Assembly: GCF_041679265.1 (NCBI RefSeq)
Contig: NZ_JBGFSM010000001.1
Coordinates: 320,708-384,707, forward strand
Direction of reading: 5' to 3'
Length of the DNA stretch: 64,000 nucleotides
Source: Autumnicola sp041679265
Lineage (GTDB): Bacteria > Bacteroidota > Bacteroidia > Flavobacteriales > Flavobacteriaceae
Numbering within the stretch: the first letter of the stretch is position 1; each line of letters starts with the position of its first letter. A program made the position numbers and the translations under genes. A model generated the notes under the pieces. That model made no database searches. It was not told where the DNA came from and was given only the letters and a program-made list of their open reading frames with translations. Shown piece after piece: positions 54,634-63,923 of the stretch.

Positions 54634-55644
54634 CTAATGTGAATCAAACAGATGCGACAGTTCTTTCTGCAAAACCGATCCATCAATATTTAACACTTGC
54701 ACCCTGCCAAGGCTAAGAGCCGAGGAGTTGGGGCCAATAATCTCCCTTGCCGTGCTAAAACCTAAATTCATCCCGTTCTGCCCGGCGACCTCAATAGAAA
54801 TCTCATTATAATTACCATAAGGATAAGCTATAGCATTAATAACTGGATAATCATGCTCAACCAAATACCTTTTATTGACGGCTATTTCCTGGAACTGCTT
54901 TTCCGCCGAACAATTTGCCAGAGCAGGATGTGTATGGGTATGTAGGCCATAACTGAACAGTTTAGTAGATGCCATTTCCTTTAGCTGCAAATCTGTCATG
55001 GCACAATCCCTGGATGCAGAAATAGTTGCTACGCCTGCCCATTCCTGTAGAGTTGTTATTACCGCCTCAATCTCTTCATGGGAAAGTGGTTTTAAAAGTT
55101 TCCATATTTTTAAATACAATTTACATCGGTTGGTTGGCGGTGGGTTGAACCATCTCCAGGCCTCCTGCTTATCTTTAACTTCATCTGTCAATCGCTCAGC
55201 CTCGAGATAAAATTCATGTGTCTTATCATCTATCAATAGCCTTAATTGCTCTGGTAGCTCAGGGAAATGAAGAATGATGGCCTCTAAAGCGTCCCACCAA
55301 AATAATTGTTCCTTTCCTACAAAATGCGAGGGTACAAAAATAGTCGCGGGGCAATTATATTGTTCTAAAATTGGTTTGGCATTTATATAATTATCGGTAT
55401 AGGCGTCATCAAAGGTTATATAAATACTTTTGTGCTTCAGTTTACCGATGCGCAATTGCTCTTCAAGTCTGGAAAGGGGTAATACTTTGAAGTTTTTCTT
55501 AAGCATTTTTACTTGAGACTCAAAATTTTCCGGACTAACGGCCAATTGCCAGGGATCTGTTTTAAGGCAACATATCCTATGGTACATTAGTACCACTGCC
55601 TTAGACCCTGCCTTGTTAAAATACGTTCTCATCCGGCTCCACAT
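54634..55644 (-). CDS. Polysaccharide deacetylase family protein
   Basis: A 336-residue NodB-type carbohydrate esterase (CE4-like). The first motif reads YITFDDAYTDNYINAKPILE, keeping both catalytic Asp residues, and a His-rich metal motif lies at YGLHTHTHPALANC. CPATIFVPSHFVGKEQLFWW and a late YPYGNYNEIS follow the family pattern. No signal peptide is evident, so it may act on a lipid-linked sugar on the cytoplasmic face. It is the last gene of the surface polysaccharide operon, 12 bp after the GT2-methyltransferase gene. Confidence 0.92.
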   Translation of the reverse strand: MWSRMRTYFNKAGSKAVVLMYHRICCLKTDPWQLAVSPENFESQVKMLKKNFKVLPLSRLEEQLRIGKLKHKSIYITFDDAYTDNYINAKPILEQYNCPATIFVPSHFVGKEQLFWWDALEAIILHFPELPEQLRLLIDDKTHEFYLEAERLTDEVKDKQEAWRWFNPPPTNRCKLYLKIWKLLKPLSHEEIEAVITTLQEWAGVATISASRDCAMTDLQLKEMASTKLFSYGLHTHTHPALANCSAEKQFQEIAVNKRYLVEHDYPVINAIAYPYGNYNEISIEVAGQNGMNLGFSTAREIIGPNSSALSLGRVQVLNIDGSVLQKELSHLFDSH

Positions 55645-55656
55645 TATCCACAGGTT

Positions 55657-57258
55657 CTATTTAATTGCACTTACACTTACGATAACCTGGTAATGGGGAT
55701 CATGCACTTCCATGTCATTTTTTTTTATTTCTGGTAATCCCATCCCATACAGAAAAGCGCTTGCAACCTTAACATTCCCATAAGTTTGTACTGAAATTTT
55801 TTCAAGAGCGAAATACTCTTCCATTAGCCGTTGCATGGATGCATCGGTAAATGACCAAAGCCAGTATTTACCCCATCCATCTTGCGCAATTTGGCTAATA
55901 CCTGGTACGGTAATCAATAAAGTTCCTCCCGGTTTTAGAATTCTATGGCAGGTGGCAATGGCCGCCTTAAAATCGTAAATTAAATTTAGGGTTTGCGTAA
56001 GTACAATACAATCAAAGCTATCTGATGGGATTTGCGGGGCATTGCTAAGATCACCTATAAATGTTGCCTGCGGGTTGGACTCATCAATATGCAAAACATC
56101 ACTTTCAATTACTGCATCACCTCCAAATTTAAGGGTATACGTATTATCCCCTATTTCCAAGACACGGCCCTTGATTTGTGGCGAATACGCTTTCAGGAAA
56201 TTTTCAATATAATACCTATCCAACGGCCCGCCACGGTCGTAACCAAACTGGGTGCTAAACGGGCTCGTGCGGTCTAAATCACCAAGATCGATCTTTTTCG
56301 CTTTAGATATTGTTGATTTCTTTTTTATTTTAAAGAAAATTTTTTTAAGAACATTCATCGTCAACTTTTTAAAACCTTTCCTCTTACCCTCATAATCTTC
56401 GAAAGGCTGATTTGTAAATTTCTTATAAAGGTGTTTATCATGTTTTTTAAGGGTTTCTATTTCCTTCCTGTCAAAAACAACTTCTCCAGCATACAGCCTA
56501 CCCAGCAAATTGTTATAAATCTTCCGTGAATAATAAGCACTCCAATAATTTCTCCCCTTTTTATAGGATTCCCTTTCAGCCTTATTCCTAAGATTTTTCT
56601 TCTGAAAAAATAAAACCCGCAAGGCATACTCCATCATTCCGGAATAATTTGCAGACATATTCTCCTCATGCTTTCTGTAAACAGCAATTAAATGGGTATG
56701 ATAAATAATTGGGAAAGATCTTGTTATTTGAAGGTATATATCATAATCCTCACAATAACGTAAAGAGGTATTAAAACTGAAATTTTTAAATACCCAGTAA
56801 TTATACATTACGGTTGCATGCATACCAATAAAATTACCCTCCAGCAGTTTACAGTAATAGTCATTGGAAATTTCCTGTTGAATGGTCCAGGTCTTATTCT
56901 CTGGCTCATAAAACAGTTGATAGCCCCCAGCCACGAATGCAGCACGGGTATTAGCTTTTAAAGATCTTAAATTATATTCCAGAGCATGCTCCAGCAGCCA
57001 GTCATCAGCATCCAGAAAAACTAAATATTCGCCTTTGGCATGTTTGACACCCATATTCCTGGCTGAAGATAAACCCATATTCTCCTGATGTACATAGCGT
57101 ACCTCCGGGTAGTTCCTACATACTTCTTTAGTATTATCTACAGAGCCATCATCTATCACTATGACTTCAAAAAAACGATAGGATTGGGCATGAACACTGC
57201 TAATGGCATGTGCCAGATATTTCCCGTGGTTATAACAGGGTATAATTATTGACACCAT
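55657..57258 (-). CDS. GT2 glycosyltransferase fused to a SAM methyltransferase
   Basis: A 533-residue bifunctional protein. Residues 1-230 form a GT-A family 2 domain (MVSIIIPCYNHGKYLAHAIS, VIDDGSVDNTKEVC, FLDADDWLLEHAL), the middle (about 230-345) is helical and basic, and residues about 350-530 form a class I methyltransferase (GRVLEIGDNTY, FDCIVLTQTLNLIYDF, HRILKPGGTLLITVPG). It may add a sugar and methylate it or a neighbour, which can cap chain growth in ABC-exported polysaccharides. The start at 57258 begins the GT2 fold exactly; upstream in-frame codons add nothing recognisable. Confidence 0.92.
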   Translation of the reverse strand: MVSIIIPCYNHGKYLAHAISSVHAQSYRFFEVIVIDDGSVDNTKEVCRNYPEVRYVHQENMGLSSARNMGVKHAKGEYLVFLDADDWLLEHALEYNLRSLKANTRAAFVAGGYQLFYEPENKTWTIQQEISNDYYCKLLEGNFIGMHATVMYNYWVFKNFSFNTSLRYCEDYDIYLQITRSFPIIYHTHLIAVYRKHEENMSANYSGMMEYALRVLFFQKKNLRNKAERESYKKGRNYWSAYYSRKIYNNLLGRLYAGEVVFDRKEIETLKKHDKHLYKKFTNQPFEDYEGKRKGFKKLTMNVLKKIFFKIKKKSTISKAKKIDLGDLDRTSPFSTQFGYDRGGPLDRYYIENFLKAYSPQIKGRVLEIGDNTYTLKFGGDAVIESDVLHIDESNPQATFIGDLSNAPQIPSDSFDCIVLTQTLNLIYDFKAAIATCHRILKPGGTLLITVPGISQIAQDGWGKYWLWSFTDASMQRLMEEYFALEKISVQTYGNVKVASAFLYGMGLPEIKKNDMEVHDPHYQVIVSVSAIK

Positions 57259-57290
57259 TTCACGTATTAAATGCCCGGATACTAGCATGA

Positions 57291-58547
57291 TTATGGGACT
57301 ATTGAAGGTTTATTTTTATTTTTTCTATAAAACCGGATTCCGGAATTTATGCCTTTAAATTCACTCCATAGCGTACGGTAACGAAATTTATAGCCTGGAA
57401 AACCATTTCTGATTAAATGCAAATAATACCTCATCAACTCTAAATATAGATATTTTTTGTAGCCTATCTTTTTATTTTGAGCATGCTGAATGAGCACAGA
57501 TGCGGAATGCCCGCGCATATAATTGAATAGTTGTTTGTGCAGCTCCTGTAATCCCTTGCGATGTGCATGATACACAATGGCACGGGGATTATAATGAATA
57601 TTCATATTATTAGCTAACATCCTAAACCATATCTCTGAATCGCCACTACAACCCGCTGCACCAACATCCAGCCTAACATCAAAATAACCAACAACTTCAA
57701 GGGCCTTTTTTCTAAAGGCCATATTGGCTCCCGCTCCTATTTGCCAAACTCTTGGAACCCCTGAAGACTTATAGATAAAATCACTATTAAAATGGATATC
57801 TTCATATCCCTTGTTGAAACCCCAATTTTTTTCAAATATCTGTTGGCTTTCCGTCTCAAGCGACGACGCTATTACCAGCCCTGTCATTGCATCTGTCTTT
57901 TCTTTTAAAAAACTTTCCCATACCCGATAGCACCACAAGACATCAACACTTACATCATCATCTGTGTAGGCTATTATAGTTGATTTTGCCAACCGCGCAC
58001 CTGTGTTTCTTGCTATATCCAAGCCTGGCCGTACCTCTTTGCAATAAATAACGCTATTGAAGGATTGCGCAGCTAACTTTGTAAGATCATCTGTGGGGGC
58101 GTTGTCTACAATAATAATTTCCCTTGGCCTGCAAATTTGTTTGGTTAAACTCTCCAGACAGTGCTTTAAACTTTCGCTACGGTTACGCGTACATATTACC
58201 ACAGAAATATCTACTTCTTGTGGAATATCTATCCTTGTATATGGCGTGAGGATTTGTTCCGCTAAATTTAATAGATACGCATACTCCTTAGCTTTAACTG
58301 CTTCGGCGATTTGCCGCGCCTGCTGTTTGGTATTTGCGTATGCCATTAGGCTAGGGGCTATAACATCTAACATAGCTTTAAAAAAATCTGTACAACCCTT
58401 TTCCTCTATATAAAGATGGCCCAGAGGAATATTTTTCCACCAAAACACATAATAATGCCTGTTGCCAGCTTCCGGAGGTAGAATCTGTGCTACATCTTGT
58501 TCGTTCAATTTTACATGATGGATAAGGTAAGGAGCTAATTTAGACAT
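57291..58547 (-). CDS. GT2 family glycosyltransferase with N-terminal extension
   Basis: A 418-residue cytoplasmic enzyme. The first 110 residues have no recognised fold (LAPYLIHHVKLNEQDVAQIL); the GT2 domain follows with VDISVVICTRNRSESLKHCL, IIVDNAPTDD, AYTDDDVSV (DxD-like metal site) and GCSGDSEIWFRML. The C-terminal part is basic and aromatic, consistent with membrane association. It transfers a sugar during synthesis of the surface polysaccharide; donor and acceptor are unknown. It lies 10 bp after the neighbouring GT2 gene. Confidence 0.93.
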   Translation of the reverse strand: MSKLAPYLIHHVKLNEQDVAQILPPEAGNRHYYVFWWKNIPLGHLYIEEKGCTDFFKAMLDVIAPSLMAYANTKQQARQIAEAVKAKEYAYLLNLAEQILTPYTRIDIPQEVDISVVICTRNRSESLKHCLESLTKQICRPREIIIVDNAPTDDLTKLAAQSFNSVIYCKEVRPGLDIARNTGARLAKSTIIAYTDDDVSVDVLWCYRVWESFLKEKTDAMTGLVIASSLETESQQIFEKNWGFNKGYEDIHFNSDFIYKSSGVPRVWQIGAGANMAFRKKALEVVGYFDVRLDVGAAGCSGDSEIWFRMLANNMNIHYNPRAIVYHAHRKGLQELHKQLFNYMRGHSASVLIQHAQNKKIGYKKYLYLELMRYYLHLIRNGFPGYKFRYRTLWSEFKGINSGIRFYRKNKNKPSIVP

Positions 58548-58557
58548 ACATGGTGGT

Positions 58558-59565
58558 TTAGGTTGTCCTTCTCTTAAAATACATTCGGTAAGGATCTGTC
58601 CAGATATAGAATAAAAGAAGTGTTATCCTGGATAATACATAATTATCCCTGTAAATCCCTAGAACTGTCTTGATTTGATTATAAACCACTGTTTTGTTTT
58701 TAGAGATAAACCAGGCGCTAAAAGTTTCGTTCAAGATCCAATATACATAATTCCTATTTGCTATTTTCAACATCTTTTTTTGATCTTTTTTTGGTAAATA
58801 GCTGATTATTGCTGCCGTAACTTTGGCGATATCTTTAATATTCTGGCCCGATTGATAACTCCGCCAGGTGATGGAATTTTTATGTTCCCGATATTCCGCC
58901 AGAAATTCAGGTATATACGCTGTAGGATAATGCTTGGCTATACGGGCCCACATCTCCCAATCTTCTCCGTAATGAACTAAATAGAAGCTTCCAAGTTTTT
59001 CATACACTTCTCTTTTTACCGTAATGGCTACATACTGTAATCTTGGAAATTCTGCCAGTTTATGAAGCCAGTTCTCAAGTACACAGGGTTCTTTGGCCTC
59101 TATACGGGATTGATGCGAGAAGTTTCCCTCGCTATCTATATGTTCCCATGCACAGAAGGCAGCTCCGGCTTCAGGAAATTTATCAAAAAGTTTGGTAAGT
59201 GACGCATAATACCCAATCTTCACCCGGTCATCGCCATGCAATAAATGTACGTATTTCCCTCTGGCTTGATTTATACAAGTTTCAAAATTCCTGAGACTTC
59301 CTACATTAACTTCTTGTTTATAGTATTTAACCCGCCCTTTTCCAAGCTTCCTGACCAGTTCTTCCACGTTAGCATCAGTACTGCAATCATCTACCACCTC
59401 TATTTGCATCAATGCTTTTCCCATATCCTGCTTTAAAACACTTTCTATAGCTTCAGGTAAATAATTAGAACAATTGTACACCGGGATCATCACAGACCAT
59501 AAGGGGCGGGGATATTGGTCTTTAATGGGTGCAATGTAGGGAGGTGAAGCAGGTATCCTTTGCAT
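58558..59565 (-). CDS. GT2 family glycosyltransferase, paralogue A
   Basis: A 335-residue GT2 enzyme: PLWSVMIPVYNCSNYLPEAI, IEVVDDCSTDANVEEL, the metal site LLHGDDRVK and the acceptor-side YGEDWEMWARIAKHYPTAY. It is clearly homologous along its length to the enzyme at 61764-62783 (shared MQIEVVDDCSTD, GSLRNFETCIN and KYVHLLHGDDRV), so the two arose by duplication and probably add sugars at different steps. It is encoded between the Wzt gene and another GT2. Confidence 0.94.
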   Translation of the reverse strand: MQRIPASPPYIAPIKDQYPRPLWSVMIPVYNCSNYLPEAIESVLKQDMGKALMQIEVVDDCSTDANVEELVRKLGKGRVKYYKQEVNVGSLRNFETCINQARGKYVHLLHGDDRVKIGYYASLTKLFDKFPEAGAAFCAWEHIDSEGNFSHQSRIEAKEPCVLENWLHKLAEFPRLQYVAITVKREVYEKLGSFYLVHYGEDWEMWARIAKHYPTAYIPEFLAEYREHKNSITWRSYQSGQNIKDIAKVTAAIISYLPKKDQKKMLKIANRNYVYWILNETFSAWFISKNKTVVYNQIKTVLGIYRDNYVLSRITLLLFYIWTDPYRMYFKRRTT

Positions 59566-59590
59566 TTTTAATTAATATTTTAAAAAGAAT

Positions 59591-60865
59591 TTATCTCACC
59601 GTTGCTAAGGGTTTAAGTACTAAGGGAAAATCTGGTCTTACATAGCCCCACCATTTGTCATACCAATTCGTGTTTTCACGATAGTCGGCTATATCAAACA
59701 TCAAACATTCCTGATAAGAAAAAAGTTCTGATGATGTGTCTTTAGAGAAGTGTAGCGTGAACATGTAGGACCCGTTATTCAAAAAGTTTCCGGGAATAGT
59801 ACATTCTCCCTCTATCATTCCTTTAGAGTACAGTTTAGGTTTTGACGGTATATCAAATATACACTCTCCTGCCAGGGTAAAGAGCAGCAGGTCTGTTGAT
59901 AAAACAATGTTATCAGTGGCGTTATAAAATCTAAATTTTACGGTTAAGGTAGTTCGAATATCTATGACGCTAAGAGGATCTTCAAGATGAGGCAATAACT
60001 CTACATAAAGAACTCTTATCCTATCATTACCAGGAGCTTCTTTTAATGTTGAAAACTCCTTTACCCAGCTTTTTTTATACAAAGCACTAAGGTACTCATT
60101 GAGCACCGCTTTGGATTTTCCCCTTGCGCGTACATTACCTCTATCCATCCAAAGAGCCTGCGAGCAAAGGTTACTTACTGCTTGCAGGTTATGGCTTACA
60201 AAAATAATTGTGCGGCCACTCTGGCTGGAAGCATCATTCATTTTGCCCAGGCATTTCTTCTGAAATTCGGCATCACCCACAGCCAAGACCTCATCCACTA
60301 TTAATATATCAGGCTCCAGATGTGCGGCTACAGCAAAGGCTAACCTTACATACATTCCTGAAGAATACCGTTTTACCGGAGTGTCTATAAAATTTTCAAC
60401 TCCAGAAAAATCTACGATTTCATCAAACTTTTTTAAGATTTCTGCTTTTTTCATCCCAAGGATATGCCCGCTGATGAAAATATTCTCTCTTCCAGTAAGT
60501 TCAGAATGAAATCCAGTTCCTACCTCAAGTAAACTGCTGATGCGACCGCTGCCGCGAACCAGGCCCTCCGTGGGTTTTATGATGCGTGATAAAATCTTAA
60601 GTAAGGTGGACTTTCCTGCACCATTATGACCAATGATCCCAAGCACCTCCCCTTCTTTTAGCTCAAAACTTACGTTTTTAAGCGCCCAGATGTGTTCATT
60701 AGTATCCACCTTCCTGCCATTCCTTATATTCTGGTTTAGATCTTCCTTACCCAGAACATTTTTTTGCCACCACAATTGCATGTCACGCCGCAGTGAGCCG
60801 GACCCAATGGTACCTAAATTGTATAATTTGGAAATATCTTCGACCTGTATTACTGTTTTTGACAT
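59591..60865 (-). CDS. wzt: ABC transporter ATPase for polysaccharide export (Wzt-like)
   Basis: A 424-residue protein. The ATPase (1-250) has Walker A GHNGAGKST at 79-87, the signature YSSGMYVRLAFA, Walker B DILIVDEVLAVGD and the H loop FVSHN. The C-terminal 155 residues (about 270-424, LYVELLPHLEDPLSVIDIRT onward) form a Wzt_C-type beta-sandwich that recognises the polysaccharide's terminal modification in homologues. With the permease encoded next to it, it exports a lipid-linked polysaccharide across the inner membrane. Confidence 0.96.
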   Translation of the reverse strand: MSKTVIQVEDISKLYNLGTIGSGSLRRDMQLWWQKNVLGKEDLNQNIRNGRKVDTNEHIWALKNVSFELKEGEVLGIIGHNGAGKSTLLKILSRIIKPTEGLVRGSGRISSLLEVGTGFHSELTGRENIFISGHILGMKKAEILKKFDEIVDFSGVENFIDTPVKRYSSGMYVRLAFAVAAHLEPDILIVDEVLAVGDAEFQKKCLGKMNDASSQSGRTIIFVSHNLQAVSNLCSQALWMDRGNVRARGKSKAVLNEYLSALYKKSWVKEFSTLKEAPGNDRIRVLYVELLPHLEDPLSVIDIRTTLTVKFRFYNATDNIVLSTDLLLFTLAGECIFDIPSKPKLYSKGMIEGECTIPGNFLNNGSYMFTLHFSKDTSSELFSYQECLMFDIADYRENTNWYDKWWGYVRPDFPLVLKPLATVR

Positions 60866-60871
60866 AATTTT

Positions 60872-61738
60872 TTATAAAACATCCATTAGCTTGTCGCTCA
60901 TTTTGTTGAAGAGAAGTATCCCCAAAAACACAATTAGCAACATAAAACTTCCACTATATAACAAGTGTAGCGCATTTACGCTACCTATACCCAAAAACGC
61001 AAATCTAAAATATTCAAAAAGGGAAGATAGCGGATTGAGGTTTACTAGCCAACGCACACTTTCGGGCACCATGGCAAGGGAATAAAATATTGGGCACACG
61101 AACATAAGCAGGCGTATAATGAGTTGTATCAACGTCATAAGGTCCCGGTATTTAGCCGTGAGTACCGAAAAGATTAATCCACCTCCAAATCCTATAGCTG
61201 CCGTAATCGCAATAATAGGAAAAATTAAAAGCATCCGCCCGGCATTAAAATCTACATCTCCATTAAATATAAAAAATAAGTAAAGCGCAAGCAGCAGAAG
61301 CAATTGAATTCCAAATAAAAGCAACTGAAGCCAAAGAGTAGAGAGGGCAACAATGATTCTTGGGAAATATACCTTGCTGAAAATCTCAGCATTTTGGGAG
61401 AAGGTTTTAGATATTTGGAGGAAAACCTCTGAAAATAGCGTCCATAAGGTTATACCTACCATATTGAACAACAAAGGTGGCACGCCCTCTGTAGGAATAC
61501 CTATTATTTTGTTGAAGACCAAAACATAGGTAAGAACAGTAAGCAAGGGCTGCAATAACGCCCAAAAGGGCCCCAGCAACGTCTGTTGGTATAGTGCCAA
61601 AAAGTCTTTTCTAGCCAACTGAAGCATTAGGTCTTTGTATGAATATAATTCTAATATCCCGATATCCCACCAGGATGTTTCAGGCTTAATTTCCCACTCC
61701 CATTGCTTCAGCCTGCGGCCGTTAGATCCATTATTCAT
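60872..61738 (-). CDS. wzm: ABC transporter permease for polysaccharide export (Wzm-like)
   Basis: A 288-residue ABC-2 type permease with six predicted spans. The N-terminal amphipathic segment (YKDLMLQLARKDFLALYQQT) and LGPFWALLQPLLTVLTYVLV are typical, and the last third ends in LLFNKMSDKLMDVL. It pairs with the Wzt-like ATPase encoded 6 bp downstream. Export by an ABC transporter rather than Wzx/Wzy implies chain completion in the cytoplasm before transport. Confidence 0.95.
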   Translation of the reverse strand: MNNGSNGRRLKQWEWEIKPETSWWDIGILELYSYKDLMLQLARKDFLALYQQTLLGPFWALLQPLLTVLTYVLVFNKIIGIPTEGVPPLLFNMVGITLWTLFSEVFLQISKTFSQNAEIFSKVYFPRIIVALSTLWLQLLLFGIQLLLLLALYLFFIFNGDVDFNAGRMLLIFPIIAITAAIGFGGGLIFSVLTAKYRDLMTLIQLIIRLLMFVCPIFYSLAMVPESVRWLVNLNPLSSLFEYFRFAFLGIGSVNALHLLYSGSFMLLIVFLGILLFNKMSDKLMDVL

Positions 61739-61763
61739 GTAGTTGCAGTTACCATCAATTATT

Positions 61764-62783
61764 TTATCGTGTTGGATTTTTATTCCGAAGGATACGTTCT
61801 ATCTGTTTATACCTCAAACTGTACATAGCATAAAAGCGAAGCATCCATAAGAGCGTAATATAATCTTTACTCATACCCCAGGCCCCATATACCTGCCGGA
61901 ATGCAGCCCTTGAATGACAGAGAAGTAGGGTATTGGCAACTTTTACCGCAAATCTGGCATGATAGGCATAAGACTCTTTTCTTATCCTTGATCTCTGATC
62001 TTCAGGCAAATGTTGCTGTATGATATTTATTACCTTTTTAATATCCTTTATATTCTCTCCAGTAAGATAACTTTTGTGGCTTATACCAATCCCATGGCCT
62101 ACGCGGTAAGAGGCTAAGCGCCTTGGAGAGCAGGCTATGGGAAATCTTGCTCCAATCCTTGCCCACATCTCCCAGTCCTCACCAAAATGAACAGCATAAA
62201 AACTGCCCACTGTTTCATAAGTTGAACGTTTAACGACCATGGCTGGTGGTTGAATCAATTGCTTTACCCCTATTTTATCTATAAAATTTGGTACAATTCC
62301 CGGAGCTTCTAAGATACTTTGGTTTATAATGGGAACAATTTGTCCTGTATGATCTATATAATTGAAGTTGGTAAAAGCTGCTCCTGCCTCCGGATGGTTA
62401 CGAAAGAGAAGGGCAATCTCTTGATAAAAGCCATCTTCTACTCTATCGTCACCATGTAAAAGGTGCACATAGTTACCTTTTGAACGATTAATACAGGTTT
62501 CAAAATTTCTGAGGCTTCCGCAATTCTCTGCCTGCCTGTAATATCCCACTCTCCCTTTACCAACCTGATTGACTACTTTTTCCACATCGCCATCAGTACT
62601 GCAATCATCCACCACTTCTATCTGCATAAGCTCCTGTGAAGGAGCTTGTAATAAAACACTTTCCAGAGTTTCGGGAAGATAATTAATACAATTATAAACT
62701 GGTATACACACAGACCATACAGGACGCTTTACCTCAGGAAGGGGTGAAATGACTGGAGGAACTTCGGGAATACGCTGATTCAT
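61764..62783 (-). CDS. GT2 family glycosyltransferase, paralogue B
   Basis: A 339-residue GT2 enzyme, first gene of the operon: PVWSVCIPVYNCINYLPETL, IEVVDDCSTDGDVEKV, metal site LLHGDDRVE and FGEDWEMWARIGARFP. It is a paralogue of the protein at 58558-59565. The gene pair flanks the Wzm/Wzt genes. The role is addition of a sugar in the exported surface polysaccharide; specificity is unknown. Confidence 0.94.
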   Translation of the reverse strand: MNQRIPEVPPVISPLPEVKRPVWSVCIPVYNCINYLPETLESVLLQAPSQELMQIEVVDDCSTDGDVEKVVNQVGKGRVGYYRQAENCGSLRNFETCINRSKGNYVHLLHGDDRVEDGFYQEIALLFRNHPEAGAAFTNFNYIDHTGQIVPIINQSILEAPGIVPNFIDKIGVKQLIQPPAMVVKRSTYETVGSFYAVHFGEDWEMWARIGARFPIACSPRRLASYRVGHGIGISHKSYLTGENIKDIKKVINIIQQHLPEDQRSRIRKESYAYHARFAVKVANTLLLCHSRAAFRQVYGAWGMSKDYITLLWMLRFYAMYSLRYKQIERILRNKNPTR

Positions 62784-63153
62784 AAAGTAGTGAATGTTAA
62801 TTTAACAGATCTAAAAATGAATTTATCTAAGATTAATTAGCTACTTTTTTCTCTAGCTCAAAATCATTTTGTTACACCATTTAAACCAATAATGTTCATT
62901 AATCTTCTTCTAAAAGCAGGTTAAACATTTAATTGCGGCATTCCATATTGGAAAATTCTTCAGGTCACCCAAACCTTAAAAACCTAGAGGCGTTTTAGTT
63001 AACACCTACCAAGGTAAAAAAACCATTAGGAATATTAATTCCTATATCAAAAAAATCAGAAGATTTTTTTTTGCGAATTTTAATTCTAAAAAATTTAAAC
63101 TTAGATTCTTTTTATAGTTATTTGCGGACAATATGAAAATTTTAATGGGCTAA

Positions 63154-63184
63154 TTGAAGTAAATATTTAAAAACAGTAATTTTG
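63154..63184 (+). promoter_or_regulatory. Promoter-like element in the intergenic region
   Basis: TTG at 63154-63156 and a perfect TAnnTTTG (TAATTTTG) at 63177-63184 on the plus strand. It points into DNA without a long gene, so it could drive an untranslated RNA or a very short peptide. Confidence 0.45.
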
Positions 63185-63335
63185 CGCCTAAATCATTCCG
63201 AGATAGAGTGACACAACAAGCCGAAGATCTATTGATTGTTTCTGCTCATTTTTAGAAGAAAGTACTAATTACACCGGAAAATTATTTTCACAATGCCGGT
63301 TAAATAAGCAAACTCTTGCTAATACAAATTTTAAG

Positions 63336-63413
63336 ATGAGCAACAGGCCAACCAGAAAAAATCGGCATCAGAATAAATTGTCTTCAAAATTTAATTCTAA
63401 CTCAACAAGTTAA
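63336..63413 (+). CDS. Possible 25-residue basic small protein
   Basis: The frame reads MSNRPTRKNRHQNKLSSKFN and five more residues, very basic and Asn/Ser-rich. It lies about 150 nt behind a promoter-like element. There is no recognisable family and no strong ribosome-binding site. Chance occurrence is quite possible. Confidence 0.2.
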   Translation: MSNRPTRKNRHQNKLSSKFNSNSTS

Positions 63414-63605
63414 AAGATAAATTTCAGTATTGCCATACCTAGTTTTAGGTATTTCTCCCACATAACAAGCATTGCTGGAATTTATTAAGAAAATCCTCTT
63501 TAGAAGAATGGAATGTTGTTTAAAGACTAAGTTAAATCTTAAAAATTGTAGAAAATAATAAAATTGAAAGGCATTTACCTGGAATTAATTCGGCCAGTAT
63601 TATCT

Positions 63606-63628
63606 CAGGCAAATATGTGATTTGCCTG
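63606..63628. repeat. Perfect 9-bp inverted repeat
   Basis: CAGGCAAAT and ATTTGCCTG pair perfectly around ATGTG. No T-run follows on either strand, so it is not a standard terminator. Confidence 0.7.
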
Positions 63629-63693
63629 GTCTCCAAAATTGAATGACGCGGCATCCAACATGTTCAATGTTCTGTTCCCAAAAGCCTGTAAAC

Positions 63694-63726
63694 AAAAAAA
63701 GCACCTATCTTACGATAAGTGCTTTT
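63694..63726 (-). terminator. Terminator after the degenerate 5S copy
   Basis: GCACTTATC and GATAGGTGC pair (one G-U), and the minus strand continues TTTTTTT. A TTTT on the other side could also stop plus-strand transcription. Confidence 0.8.
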
Positions 63727-63753
63727 CAAAAAATCTACCTGTTGGTAGACAAG

Positions 63754-63853
63754 CAAGGCGGTGACATACCTGCCTGCCGGCAGGCAGGCTCTCCCACAAA
63801 ATAGCAGTACTCCCGACGCATCGGGACGTTTACCCTTAACTTTTCTGGCTCCC
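63754..63853 (-). pseudogene. Degenerate 5S rRNA copy with palindromic insertions
   Basis: The 3' part of 5S rRNA is recognisable: CAAGGCGGTGACATAC, TCTCCCACAAA, TAGCAGTAC and CTTAACTTTTCTG align with the intact copy at the window end. A 20-bp perfect palindrome (CCTGCCTGCCGGCAGGCAGG, 63769-63788) interrupts it, and the segment after TAGCAGTAC is replaced by TCCCGACGCATCGGGA (63811-63826). The 5' half is missing. It lies between two terminators downstream of the intact 5S gene. Confidence 0.82.
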
Positions 63854-63883
63854 TAACCTACCTTCCCCTTCATTGTATTCCAT

Positions 63884-63917
63884 AAAAAAACCCCTCCAGT
63901 TACACTGAAGGGGTTTC
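63884..63917 (-). terminator. Terminator of the rRNA operon
   Basis: The minus strand pairs ACCCCTTCAGT with ACTGGAGGGGT (one mismatch) and runs into TTTTTTT, directly behind the 5S rRNA 3' end. Confidence 0.88.
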
Positions 63918-63923
63918 AAAAAA

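Larger units (their letters stand above)
62784..63690. other. Long AT-rich intergenic region
   Basis: No long gene is present in about 900 bp. A plus-strand promoter-like pair (TTG at 63154-63156, TAATTTTG at 63177-63184, 20-bp spacer), hairpins at 63435-63452 (ATACCT/AGGTAT) and 63606-63628 (CAGGCAAAT/ATTTGCCTG) and a 25-codon frame at 63336-63413 are visible. The polysaccharide operon's own promoter should lie near 62800-63100, but no perfect minus-strand element was found. Confidence 0.55.
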
